Assembly (NCBI RefSeq): GCF_024713975.1
Contig: NC_091094.1
Span: forward strand, 18,498,501-18,562,500
DNA length: 64,000 nt
Reading direction: 5' to 3'
Origin: Paralichthys olivaceus
Lineage: Eukaryota; Chordata; Actinopteri; Pleuronectiformes; Paralichthyidae
The notes below the pieces were generated by a model. The model had not been told where the DNA came from, did no database searches, and was given only the letters and a program-made list of their open reading frames with translations. Made by a program: the position numbers and the translations under genes. Numbering within the stretch: position 1 is the stretch's first letter; each line of letters starts with the position of its first letter. This document shows, one piece after another, positions 55,498 through 64,000 of this stretch.

Positions 55498-55576
55498 TTA
55501 AAGGGTCTCTGTTCCAATAGTCTCTCTCTCTTCTACACAAACAATGGTGGACTTTTTTCTTGGTTTGCCTCCAGAT
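55498..55576 (-). CDS. Possible alternative or extended terminal exon of the Rho GEF
   Basis: A CTGCAG acceptor at 55582-55577 opens an exon. In the frame set by the preceding exon it reads SGGKPRKKSTIV... and stops at TAA 55500-55498, but an in-frame TGA lies upstream at 55737-55735. It may be 3' UTR, a readthrough extension, or coding through another splice choice (for example an acceptor just before 55724, giving MVQDLEANQEKSPPLFV and a stop in this exon). Confidence 0.35.
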
Positions 55577-58500
55577 CTGCAGAAAAAAATAATAACTATC
55601 AACTTCTCTTTTCTACAGTAGCACAGTTTATCATCATGAATTAATACTTATGTGTTTAATGGGGTACCTGGATTATGTATTCATTGGAATGAAATCACAT
55701 TTTAATGCACTCACCTTGTACCATCTCTCACAAGTCAAACCTCAGTGGATTTTCCAACATTAGTGTTCTGAACCTGATTCACAAAAACATTCTCAATTTA
55801 AAATGAATCACAACCACAGCAGAGTATCGACATCTAGCAGGCAGGAAAAAAGGAATTATGACAAATATAGGTAATAAATAAATCTGTGAGTAATTTTCTT
55901 TCAGGTTTAATTAGGTGTTTTCTGATGTTTTTAATCAGGTCGATAAGCTAAATACTGGATGCAGGAGATTTGTGCTGTACCTTGCCACAGGGGAGATCCT
56001 TGGCCTGGCACTGTGGTTTAGGTTTGGGCTTTGGAGCAACTGGTGGTTGAGCTTTGTCTGGGGGCCCTGCCAAAGCATCTGGTTTGTGGTTATGTGCAGA
56101 GGCTTCAGCTCGGTGACTGACCGCAGCCTCTTTAATAGTGATTACAGAGGCACACACAGAGGAGTCCTCCGCTTCTCCTCCGACGGCTGAGTGGTAGCCG
56201 TGACTGCAGCTGCTGAAGCCGCTCACGCTCTCTCCTGACGACTCCGAGCTGTCCACTGCAACATAGAGAAGATTTGATTAAAGATGGGACAAATGGAGAC
56301 GTGAGCAGATAGATGGATAGACTGATGGAGGAAAAATCCAGCCAATAAACTAATAAACTTGCACCTTCAACCGATCCACTAACCCACTTGTCCAAACTGC
56401 CACTCACATAGTAAGTTCTGACTCCCACTGTCATGGTCCAAATCATCCTCCTCCAGGGCTCCAGGGGGCGATACATATCCTGCAAGCACCCCGACAAACG
56501 GCCTGCCCTTTGGCCTACACCGGTATCCCATAGGGGACATGGAACTCCCTCCAGAGCAAGAGGCGGAAGATGAGATGCTGCCTGAGCTCACAGATTTTGA
56601 CCGTCCATCCTTTGCCCCGCATGATCCCACAGAGGACAGCCCCTTGTTTTCTGCAGAGACTAGGTGAGAATAGGAAGCGTGATGAGCTTTTAAAGGTCAG
56701 AGTGAAAGAAAGCTCTCATCATACTACTGATATAACTGAAAGTAAATGACAACTGTTCAAATCTGAGCTAGTGGTGGTGTTTCCACGTACCTCTTCCCAT
56801 CAGTACATAGTTGACAGCTCTGTCACTGATTGCTGCTTCACTGGGTTGAATGTCCATGAATGGCTTGTTTCCAATACCCATGAACACTCTCTCCTGCATA
56901 CGAACCTCTAAGAAACACATGAAATGAAATCATTTGTTTTAAAAATGCTTTAAAAATTATTACATATGTTTTTTAAGCATTTAATCACTGTCACTGGTGC
57001 TTGCTGTTACCTCTATTGTGCACCGCCTGCTCCCAGAGGATTCGCTCCAGGTCCTTGGTCCAAGCCTCCTTCACCTCTCGGCTAACTGCCTGGAGTACAT
57101 ATGTGTCCTGCGTTTTCCTCTTCCTGAACCAGATCTCAAAACACAGGCCGCTGTCGCCACTGTTCTGGGTCATGCCTATGTCTGATGTCTAAATACGGAC
57201 AAAGACAAACTGATGGTGTAAAATGGTTGTTTCAAGTACAGACAAGACTCTAAGATTGTTTGTGAAGGTGAATATAGTGTGCACAGGGCCCAGTATACTG
57301 CTGGAGAGGAGGTTGAAATAACTGTTGTCTATAGGTGGTGGTGTATCCAGACCGTAATCTTGACTATAGCATATATATATATATATATATATAGTTTTTC
57401 ACATCTGAATGTGTTCCAGAGAGTTGTTTGAGTCATTCGGGATCAATCGGATCAGAGAAATTTGTTTTCTTCTTTTTCTTCAGTGTCAATCAAACTGAAA
57501 CACTGACATCCTGAAATAGACTTGAAAGTGATCAGGATAATATCGCAGCTCCTTTATCAGAAGATAGAATTCTACTGGTTGGTGATGGCTCAGGCCTGAC
57601 TCCATTTCATCTCCTACTGCGAGTAGAACACACATTAGAACATGCATCAGACTCGGTGAGCAAGGCGACTGTGACTGATGATTCTTATTGGATGACAGAC
57701 TAAAAAAAACTCCCATGAAAAATAACTATATATTGGGCGGTAATAAGGCTAGTAAGCCTTAGGTAGTAAGGCTCAGAGTGATAAGTGACTTATATTTACT
57801 CAGTAGTATTGGGACAAAAGATAGTAAAAGTAAGAAAAGTTTGTTTGTTTGTTTGTAAATGATTCATTCTTTGTCTCTGTGAATGAGTGGTTAACCTGTT
57901 GCATGAGGAAACTAGAATGACTGCATGACACTGTACATCTTCACCAACCAGTGCAGTTGCTGTCTACATAATTCTACCAATTTTTTTTTCCAGATTCATA
58001 CAAGGTAACTGTGACCTTTACTTTTGGCCATGGAAATATAATCACTTCATCTTTGAGTCCAAGTGACAACTGATCAAAATTCAAAGAAGTTCAAATTCCC
58101 GTCACTGTAGAAATGAGTGTTCAGTGGTTGTGTGAAGCTGGAAGTGGAGTTGTAATCTTGCTTCTATGTATCTTCCTGTTTTCCAGGCTTGTGCACCAAT
58201 GTAGCTGTTGGCACTCAGAGACCAACTTCATCAAGCTGTCATTGAGATTGAGGCTCTTAAAGACGAGTTCAGACAAAAAAGATGAGGTCTTCAAAAGAGA
58301 GACAAAGAAAAGGGGACCTCGCACCAGAGCATGTGTTTACCTTGAAAGACTGTTTGTAGATATATGTGTCATTTCCCACGTCCGTCTTCCGAGTCTTGCT
58401 AAAGAGGATGAGTTCTTGAAAGAGGAAGATGTGGCGGAAACACTTCTTCTTTCTGAATGTTACCAGGAACTCATCTTGATGTCTTAGCTGGCCCTGCTCC

Positions 58501-61500
58501 TTCAGATTTACCTGCAGCACACAAAAAGGAGACGCACGCTAAATGTTCCGATTTTGCTTATGGCAGATACAGGAAACTTCCACACATGAACTTCAATATT
58601 ATATTGGAATGTGAGACAGAGCATTATCAGAAAAACCTGCCATGAATTCAACTCCACTCCCTGTATTTTTACACTCCAGATACTGGAAGTCCAGGCCATC
58701 ATCCCCCCACACACCACCCTTTACATTCCATGAAAGAGATGTTAAAACAACTAAGCTTTTTTCATCCAGCCAAACTCATCCCATGCCATTTTATACATTA
58801 TTAACCAATGAGATGGCCACAAAGCCAAATATGATCGACAGTCTGAGAGCACTTCCCCCTCACATTCACTACAAATCATCCATCATGGATGCCATCGCCA
58901 TGCCTGTACTTGTACTGCATTTCTCAATGTTTTTTTTCCCACTAATGTTGCTCAATGATATCAGTCATATTACATCATACCCATTGTCTGATTTGAATTT
59001 ACAAAATTACACAGGACCTACGTCACAGTTGTGGATGGCGTCCATGGCCAGCAGGTTGTTGCCATGGCGGAGCTGGAAGTGGATGACCTCCAGGGCAGCC
59101 TGGACCTCAGACATCTCTCTGGTTTGTCCCAGACCACACTCTCTCATCATGTCCTGCAGCAGCAGACTGTACTTACTGATGCGTTGCACAGGCTTCAGCA
59201 GGTATGACCACAGGTCCATTTTATCTCCCAGCCTCAGCTGTTTTTGCTGGTGTAAGAGAAGAGACAGGGCAGTCAGTGAACCTACAGCTGTGCTACAGTT
59301 GTTCTGGTAGAACTGCATTGGGATGATGGCAGAAGCTGAGTTGGAAAACTGTGTCATGTTGAGTGAAAATTGTATTTGGAAAGAAACACATTTATCTAAA
59401 CATCATTAACTATTTGGTAATTTCTCTTTATTCACTATTCTACACTGTGAAACTCAGCAAAAACAGTAGCAACATCTGTTTGCTTGTTCCACCATTTTGC
59501 TCCTGAATAGGACAGATTGTCAGGAAATTATTTCTGTTCCCCAGAGGATCAATCTTAGTGACTTTGCTGATCTCTTCATCTCTTCTTGTGTCACCATGAT
59601 GTTGATATTTTTGTGTTGCATGTTAGCATTGTGTCTTTAATTCGTCCTTGTGATACAATGGGAACCAGTCCAGAGTCTACCTCACTTTGTCACTTTGCTG
59701 TGACTATCAAAGGATAAGCAGTATACAATGGATGGATGGATGGATTGTGACTGTGAACATGTTGGGAATGCTGGTAGCATTTAGTGCAAAGCACAGCTGT
59801 GCCAACTGCATCCTATAAATAGGGTTGTATGTATGAGAAGAGAACATTTCCTGCTCTGAACTATTGAGTTGTTACATGTTTAATGACATTTTTAGAAATG
59901 GAGAGTAAAAGGCTTTGGAAGTTATTTTTCATTGTATGTTGAAATATTGTAATTTTAGTCCTTTCGAGCTGGTCTTGCTAAACTTCTAAACTGTTAGCTC
60001 TGTGGTGTCTGGACAGTAATGTTGATATTATTTTCCATGTTGGAGTTGCCTGGCATTACTGTTTACATACTTAACTTATTATCATACCAATAAACACCAA
60101 TCATACCGTGTACACGACTTCCTGTAAGCACAAACTTACAAGTTCCATTAGTGTAAGTGTTACTGAGTTGTGAACATACTGACTTAGTCTTATTAACACT
60201 CTCTCCTCTTGTTTAAGATGCTGTATAAGATGCTGTATAATTTTGGCAGAGGAATGAGCTCATGAAGAGTGAAGGTAGATCGGCAATTGTTCTTACCTTG
60301 AAGAAAACCTGCCCATGATTGATGAGAAGACTATCAGACTGTGGCTTGTTCTTGCTGTAAAGGGCATACAAAGCAAAGCTCTCTCTCTGAAACAAAAGGA
60401 AACCATTGCATTCATCATCACCAGTAAAAGTGGCCTCAAAATAAAAATGCATCACTATTGGCTGACTATGTATTTCCAATAACTGTGTCATGTAAATAAC
60501 ATTAAAGTTGTTGAAAGTAAAGATTCCTGAACGCAAAAGACGCAACATCTGTTTTCAGTCTGCATACATCTGGAAGAACTTTTGTTACCGATCAATAATA
60601 CTGAACTACCATGAACCACAACGCAGACGCTCATCTGCCAAAACCTGACTGTGTCATGGAAATAACACACAGATTAATGAAGCCTTATGTTTATTTCTCA
60701 TTAGAACTAACAAACTAATACATTATCAAAGGCATCGCAGTGTACCACACAGCAGCACCTACATGTCGCAGGAAGCAGCGTCCTACTCTGAGGGGTTCAT
60801 TCACGCAGTTCTGCAGCTCGTCCAGGAAATGATGTTGGTGGAAGTCGTGGAGTTTTTCTAAGTTACCAAAGATGCTCCCCCTCTGGCCCCTGAGGTCCTG
60901 AGGGACATCAGCCCTCTCCAGCTCGGGGAAGTAGTGTTCTCGAACATAGCCCAGAGCCTTCACATACTCCTTCTCTGTGGACAGCAGCTCTTCCATTATC
61001 CGCTGCAGTTTCCTGTTTCACATGTAGGAAATTAAAAATGTAAAATCATTAATTTTATTAAAGCTCTCATCTAAAGTCAGGTGATATTGGGATCGTAACA
61101 TAGTTTTATGTTAAATGTTTGTTTAACTGGTGAATAATTGTCTCTTTCATGAAGCCATGAATATAATTTATTTGGTCCTGGACATCATCTGAGCTGAGGG
61201 AGGGTGGCATCACTTACAAAACACTGCTGCCATTGTTTTCTGTCGGTGTGAGTAATGTCTCTGGGGTCGTTGAATCTTCAGGGCTCTGGGTGGAGGTTGT
61301 GCATCCTTCTCCCTCCACTTCATGATGGTCTCTGATCGACTTGCAGCTCATGTTTCCTGACTGTAAACTCCCATTATGGGAAATGGGTAGAATTTGGAAA
61401 GGCTGCAGATTTTGTTGCAGTGGCTGCATCCCGCCCTGACAGTGTTTGTGTCTCACATTCAAAGGTGAAAAGCCAGAGATGCTCATCAAGGGAGAGCTGA

Positions 61501-64000
61501 CACATGATCCCTCGCTCTGGGACCGACCAAGGCCTTTGTGCGGTGGGAAATCAGGGCGCACTTCAGCAGTGTCCCTGCTCCTCAGATCTGCCTGGCTGTG
61601 GTGCTCTCTTGGCCTCCATCTGGTCTCTGAATGATGATCACAGTTTTTTGGAAAAACAGGAGTATTTTTTTTATTTTCAACTGTCGCATCAGGTTCTTTC
61701 TCACTTTCTTTCAAGTCAGGATTTGAATGCTGGTTGGAACATGCAGCAGTGGTGCTTTCTCTTTTATTTTCTGAAATATTGCCAACCACTTTCAGAGAGG
61801 TTGGCTGCATTGTCAGGGGGTGTTCATCCTCCCCCGCCTCAGTCCTTTCCTCCTCCATCTCCTTCCCCCCATGTTCCATTTGAGAGGCAGCAGCTGTGGT
61901 CTGCTGGGTCTGGTTCTTATCTGCTCCTTTCTTGTTCTGCATCTCCTTAAGACACTGCCTGACTTCTTGGCACTGGACGCAGGATGCATTCCACACCTTT
62001 ATCACCCCAGAGGCCCCAGATCCCACTGCAGAGGTCTTAGCTTTCAGCGCCTGGAAGTGCAGGGTGGAGAATTCCCCACCTAATCTCCTTTCATACATCT
62101 GGAGTGTGCTTAGGGTCTGAGCTGAGTAACACCCCTGCTCTACCTGCTCCAAAAAATGACTGCATTCCTTGGCCAGGGCAGACGCCTAGAGAGAGAGAGA
62201 GAAAGGGAGGTGAATTCAGCATTTTAGATTCAAAGTTTAACTCATATTTGTTAGAAATATGCAGAGAAAGGACAAGTTAAGGCAGAAAAAGAAGAGATTT
62301 AAATTACAAATATTGAGTGTGAAAAAAATGCAGCCATAAATAAACACAAACCTGAAAACAGAAGCGGAGCACATGCACCAGCGTGTCCAGGTCCTTGTAC
62401 CTCTTCTCCACCCTCAAAATAAAACCATCCACATTGGATTTGAAAGAACTGATCAGGGTAAGAAAAACATCTGTTGCAGGGCTGGAGTCGCAGGCACCAA
62501 CAATTCCCCCAGCCTCCGTCACAAGGGTCAAGGCGTAGTGTTGTTTCTCCTAAGATAAACAATGAGGAGTTAAGTGGAACTCCCTGTCTGCAATTCTGCG
62601 GTTCTTAAGCTACCATTTACAGTTATCGGCGCAGTCATTTAATATTTCTGCAATGGGAGAATCAGAGGAGAATGTTGGTATGTGGAGAAACAGAGAGCTA
62701 TATAAGGTCTTTTAAACCCCTTTATACACATGGGAGTAATACCTTGGATTGAGTGAGAAACTGTTCAAAGTGCTGCAGAGCCTTTTCACTGCACACCAGG
62801 GTATCATCTGTTGTGTAAGAGTCTGCCAGTCTCTGTTCACCCTCTGTATTGAACCAGGTCCCTGCCTGCAAGACGTAATGTAAAATTATGCAAAGTTGAT
62901 TTATAATTGAGCAAACTGTGATGTTACGATTACATTTCTCATTCTAATAGTCACATTTATAAAGAATATGACACCAGTATTTCACAACCCCGTCAAAACC
63001 ACCCTGTCAATGAGTCAGGTTGTAGATTTAATTTGTGTGGACAGGTTGGTGGTACCGTGCTGATTTTGGCTTCCATCTCTCTGAGCCTGAAGAGAAACTC
63101 CAGGTGCTGCAGTGACTCGTTGGATCTCATCACCAGCATGTGGAGTTTCTCCTCCACCTGGTTGTACAGACTTGTCACTGACTCCAGACCATCTCTGCAG
63201 GGATGGAGAGACACATATGAGAAAGAACAACCGACTCAGACAAATAGCACCCAGCACTGTGAGATATCATTTGTGAATTATAGTTTACTATGGTGCAAAA
63301 TACCCTCCCCTTTAATTCAGATGACATCAGGAATTATTTATGGTATTATGATTTTAGTTTGCCAAATAGTTAAGCAATAAGTAAAAGAAGGCTGTAGGAC
63401 GGAGTGCAAAATAGTTCTGCAAACTTCCTTCAGGTTCTTGCTGCCCTGATAACCAGCCGTATGTACTGTAATTAATATATTGTATTTTTCACAATTCTTT
63501 CAAACAAATAAATGGTAGATTCAATAAAATTCTTTTTCAGTTAGCTGAGGAATTTCAGTTGGCAGATAAATTTAAGATTTAGTTCTGTCCACTTGCTGCC
63601 GTGCATATGTTTGAAACACAGTTTGGATAATAATTTAAAACATTGTTTTATACGGTGGTGGAATAAATGTTCAGATTATACCACTGGGGAAAATACAACT
63701 AAAAATCATGCAGGCATTCATATATAACCTGAGCTAAAGCATGTGAATGTTATCAGGAAAATTGTGGAGTAAAAGTGTTTTCATTATGCAGAACAGAATA
63801 GTGTTTTATTATTATATATTAATGATTTATTACTAATGTGTAATGATGTGGTAAAGTGTGATGTCTCTGCACACGCATGTGGTTTCTAGTGATTTCTAAC
63901 TCCCTCACTTCTCTGTTTTGTTACCTGTTAGAACTGTAATATCTACATTAGTACTCTGCATAACAGTTTGGTGTTCATTCTGGCATAGCTCCACGCAGGT
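55498..64000 (-). CDS. Dbl-family Rho guanine nucleotide exchange factor, puratrophin-1/KIAA1755-like, 3' part
   Basis: Thirteen clear coding exons plus one or two terminal ones read from the right edge leftwards; the 5' end, where this family has a SEC14-type domain, lies outside. Order: spectrin-like helices (exons 63925-64000 to 62352-62549), a 322-codon Gln/Glu/Ser-rich linker, the DH domain (LLSTEKEYVKALGYV; LGDKMDLWSYLLKPVQRISK), the PH domain (VNLKEQGQLRHQDEF to EAWTKDLERIL), the family-specific ERVFMGIGNKPFMDIQ block and a Ser/Pro-rich tail. DH-PH proteins load GTP on Rho-type GTPases at membranes and actin structures. Close relatives are PLEKHG4, PLEKHG4B, ARHGEF40, KIAA1755 and zebrafish quattro. 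Position beside TGM2 in the same orientation favours a KIAA1755 orthologue, but I leave the symbol open. Confidence 0.9.
55715..55773 (-). CDS. Probable last coding exon of the Rho GEF, ending at TGA
   Basis: A 59-base exon with acceptor GAATCAG and strong donor AAG|GTGAGT. Continuing the phase-0 frame it encodes VQNTNVGKSTEV and a TGA at 55737-55735, so the stop would lie 20 bases before the junction. Low-confidence because the exon is short. Confidence 0.5.
55981..56255 (-). CDS. Rho GEF exon: Ser-rich then Pro/Lys-rich tail
   Basis: Encodes LDSSESSGESVSGFSSCS through PPVAPKPKPKPQCQ to LPCGK. The PVAPKPKPKP run is a candidate SH3-binding segment. Confidence 0.85.
56408..56659 (-). CDS. Rho GEF exon: Ser/Gly-rich tail
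   Basis: Encodes SAENKGLSSVGSCGAKDG, a run of serines (KSVSSGSISSSASCSGGSS) and GRPFVGVLAGYVSPPG, then an acidic EEDDLDHDSGS stretch. Confidence 0.88.
56791..56907 (-). CDS. Rho GEF exon: family-specific block after PH domain
   Basis: Encodes EVRMQERVFMGIGNKPFMDI through SDRAVNYVLMGR. The VFMGIGNKPF.DI.PS motif is characteristic of the puratrophin-1 group. Confidence 0.93.
57011..57188 (-). CDS. Rho GEF exon: second half of PH domain
   Basis: Encodes TSDIGMTQNSGDSGLCFEIW through TWTKDL-type ending: EVKEAWTKDLERILWEQAV. The terminal amphipathic helix with its invariant Trp is intact. Confidence 0.93.
57371..57393. repeat. (TA)n microsatellite in a Rho GEF intron
   Basis: Pure AT alternation, about 11 units. 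Confidence 0.95.
57900..58120 (+). repeat. Dispersed teleost repeat fragment
   Basis: Contains 'ttctaccaattttttttt', 'gattcatacaaggtaactgt', 'gacctttacttttggccatg' and 'tcatctttgagtccaagtga', a familiar fish intronic repeat that may be the 5' part of the family at 28105 and 53120. Confidence 0.5.
58341..58511 (-). CDS. Rho GEF exon: first half of PH domain
   Basis: Encodes VNLKEQGQLRHQDEFLVTF through IFLFQELILFSK to IYKQSFK, phase 0 at both ends. The IFLF...LILFSK strand pair is typical of PH domains joined to DH domains. Confidence 0.95.
59022..59246 (-). CDS. Rho GEF exon: DH domain conserved region 3
   Basis: Encodes QKQLRLGDKMDLWSYLLKPV, QRISKYSLLLQDMMREC and the long helix ending LLAMDAIHNCD. 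This helix contains the Rho-contacting surface of DH domains. Confidence 0.95.
59640..59749 (+). repeat. Dispersed teleost repeat, copy D (3' end) with GGAT run
   Basis: Contains 'gaaccagtccagagtctacc', 'atcaaaggataagcagtata' and a short GGAT microsatellite, the degraded 3' end of the family at 6329-6586. Confidence 0.5.
60297..60386 (-). CDS. Rho GEF exon: DH domain middle
   Basis: Thirty codons, RESFALYALYSKNKPQSDSL through NHGQVFFK, phase 0 at both ends; the LYSKNKP.SD.LL segment is typical of the family. Confidence 0.94.
60763..61012 (-). CDS. Rho GEF exon: DH domain conserved region 1
   Basis: Encodes KLQRIMEELLSTEKEYVKAL through LRGQRGSIFGNLEKL to GRCFLRH. The E..Y...L helix of conserved region 1 and the IF.N...L..FH motif are intact. 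Confidence 0.95.
61218..62185 (-). CDS. Rho GEF large exon: spectrin end and long low-complexity linker
   Basis: A 968-base exon. The first third (ASALAKECSHFLEQVEQGCY to QECRQCL-type VRQCLKEMQ) completes the helical spectrin-like region. The rest is Gln/Glu/Ser/His-rich and probably disordered, ending in TPETLLTPTENNGSSV before GTAAGT. Such exons vary greatly between species. Confidence 0.92.
62352..62549 (-). CDS. Rho GEF exon: spectrin-like helices
   Basis: Sixty-six codons, EKQHYALTLVTEAGGIVGAC through KRYKDLDTLVHVLRFCFQ, phase 0 at both ends. Confidence 0.93.
62743..62865 (-). CDS. Rho GEF exon: spectrin-like helices
   Basis: Forty-one codons, AGTWFNTEGEQRLADSYTTD through LQHFEQFLTQSK, phase 0 at both ends. 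Confidence 0.92.
63056..63192 (-). CDS. Rho GEF exon: spectrin-like helices
   Basis: Encodes DGLESVTSLYNQVEEKLHML through EFLFRLREMEAKIST. Two adjacent AG acceptors exist; the one leaving 63192 as first base keeps the frame with the upstream exon. Confidence 0.88.
63925..64000 (-). CDS. Rho GEF exon, partial at window edge
   Basis: Twenty-five open codons ending in VMQSTNVDITVLT plus one base, then donor GTAACA. The phase matches the next exon. The exon continues beyond the window. It is too short for an ATG-based ORF call. Confidence 0.6.

Noticed and set aside
58642..59310. A 222-codon + strand ORF across the Rho GEF DH exon and an intron
   Set aside because: It spans the antisense of the exon at 59022-59246 and AT-rich intron, has no family features and crosses splice sites of the real gene.
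61504..61950. A + strand ORF of 148 codons in the Rho GEF linker exon
   Set aside because: Antisense shadow of the large low-complexity exon; the Ser/Pro/Leu-rich frame follows from its composition.

Overview
The window is nuclear DNA from a bony fish, most likely a spiny-rayed (percomorph) teleost. The coding exons are short, separated by AT-rich introns and joined by canonical GT/AG sites. The spaces hold dinucleotide and tetranucleotide microsatellites and repeats of teleost type: L2-like LINE tails, a decayed Harbinger transposase, and small elements with TTAA or 'reads into ...ccctttaa' ends. There is no operon structure and no prokaryotic or viral gene.

Three genes can be built exon by exon. 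(1) vstm2l, + strand, 19847-38090: four coding exons, a 15.7-kb first intron, and a 212-residue secreted or membrane-associated V-set immunoglobulin protein. (2) A transglutaminase 2 gene, - strand, 51861 down to 40454: thirteen coding exons that join in frame into 678 residues with the Cys-His-Asp triad intact. (3) The 3' part of a Dbl-family Rho GEF of the puratrophin-1/KIAA1755/ARHGEF40 group, - strand, from the right edge down to about 55.2 kb: spectrin-like region, long low-complexity linker, DH domain, PH domain and serine/proline-rich tail. Its 5' end lies outside the window. The order and orientation VSTM2L(+) - TGM2(-) - KIAA1755(-) match human 20q11.23. TTI1 and RPRD1B, which lie between VSTM2L and TGM2 in human, are not seen here. 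The proteins are not known to act together; their adjacency is inherited synteny.

Layout: 1-15.4 kb is intergenic, with one possible terminal exon near 0.6 kb, old repeats, a 73-bp tandem duplication and a perfect hairpin. 15.4-17.6 kb holds a single-exon alanine-rich ORF of up to 309 codons (- strand) bracketed by about 220-240-bp direct repeats; I do not recognise it. 17.6-19.6 kb is repeat debris. 19.6-38.6 kb is vstm2l, 40.2-51.97 kb is tgm2, 52-55 kb is intergenic, and 55.2-64 kb is the Rho GEF.

The points most worth following up are: the alanine-rich ORF and its flanking repeats; the loss in this transglutaminase of nearly all guanine-nucleotide-binding residues while catalytic residues are kept; and the unusual 3' end of the Rho GEF, where an in-frame UGA-C stop is followed, across a splice junction, by a further 32 open codons.
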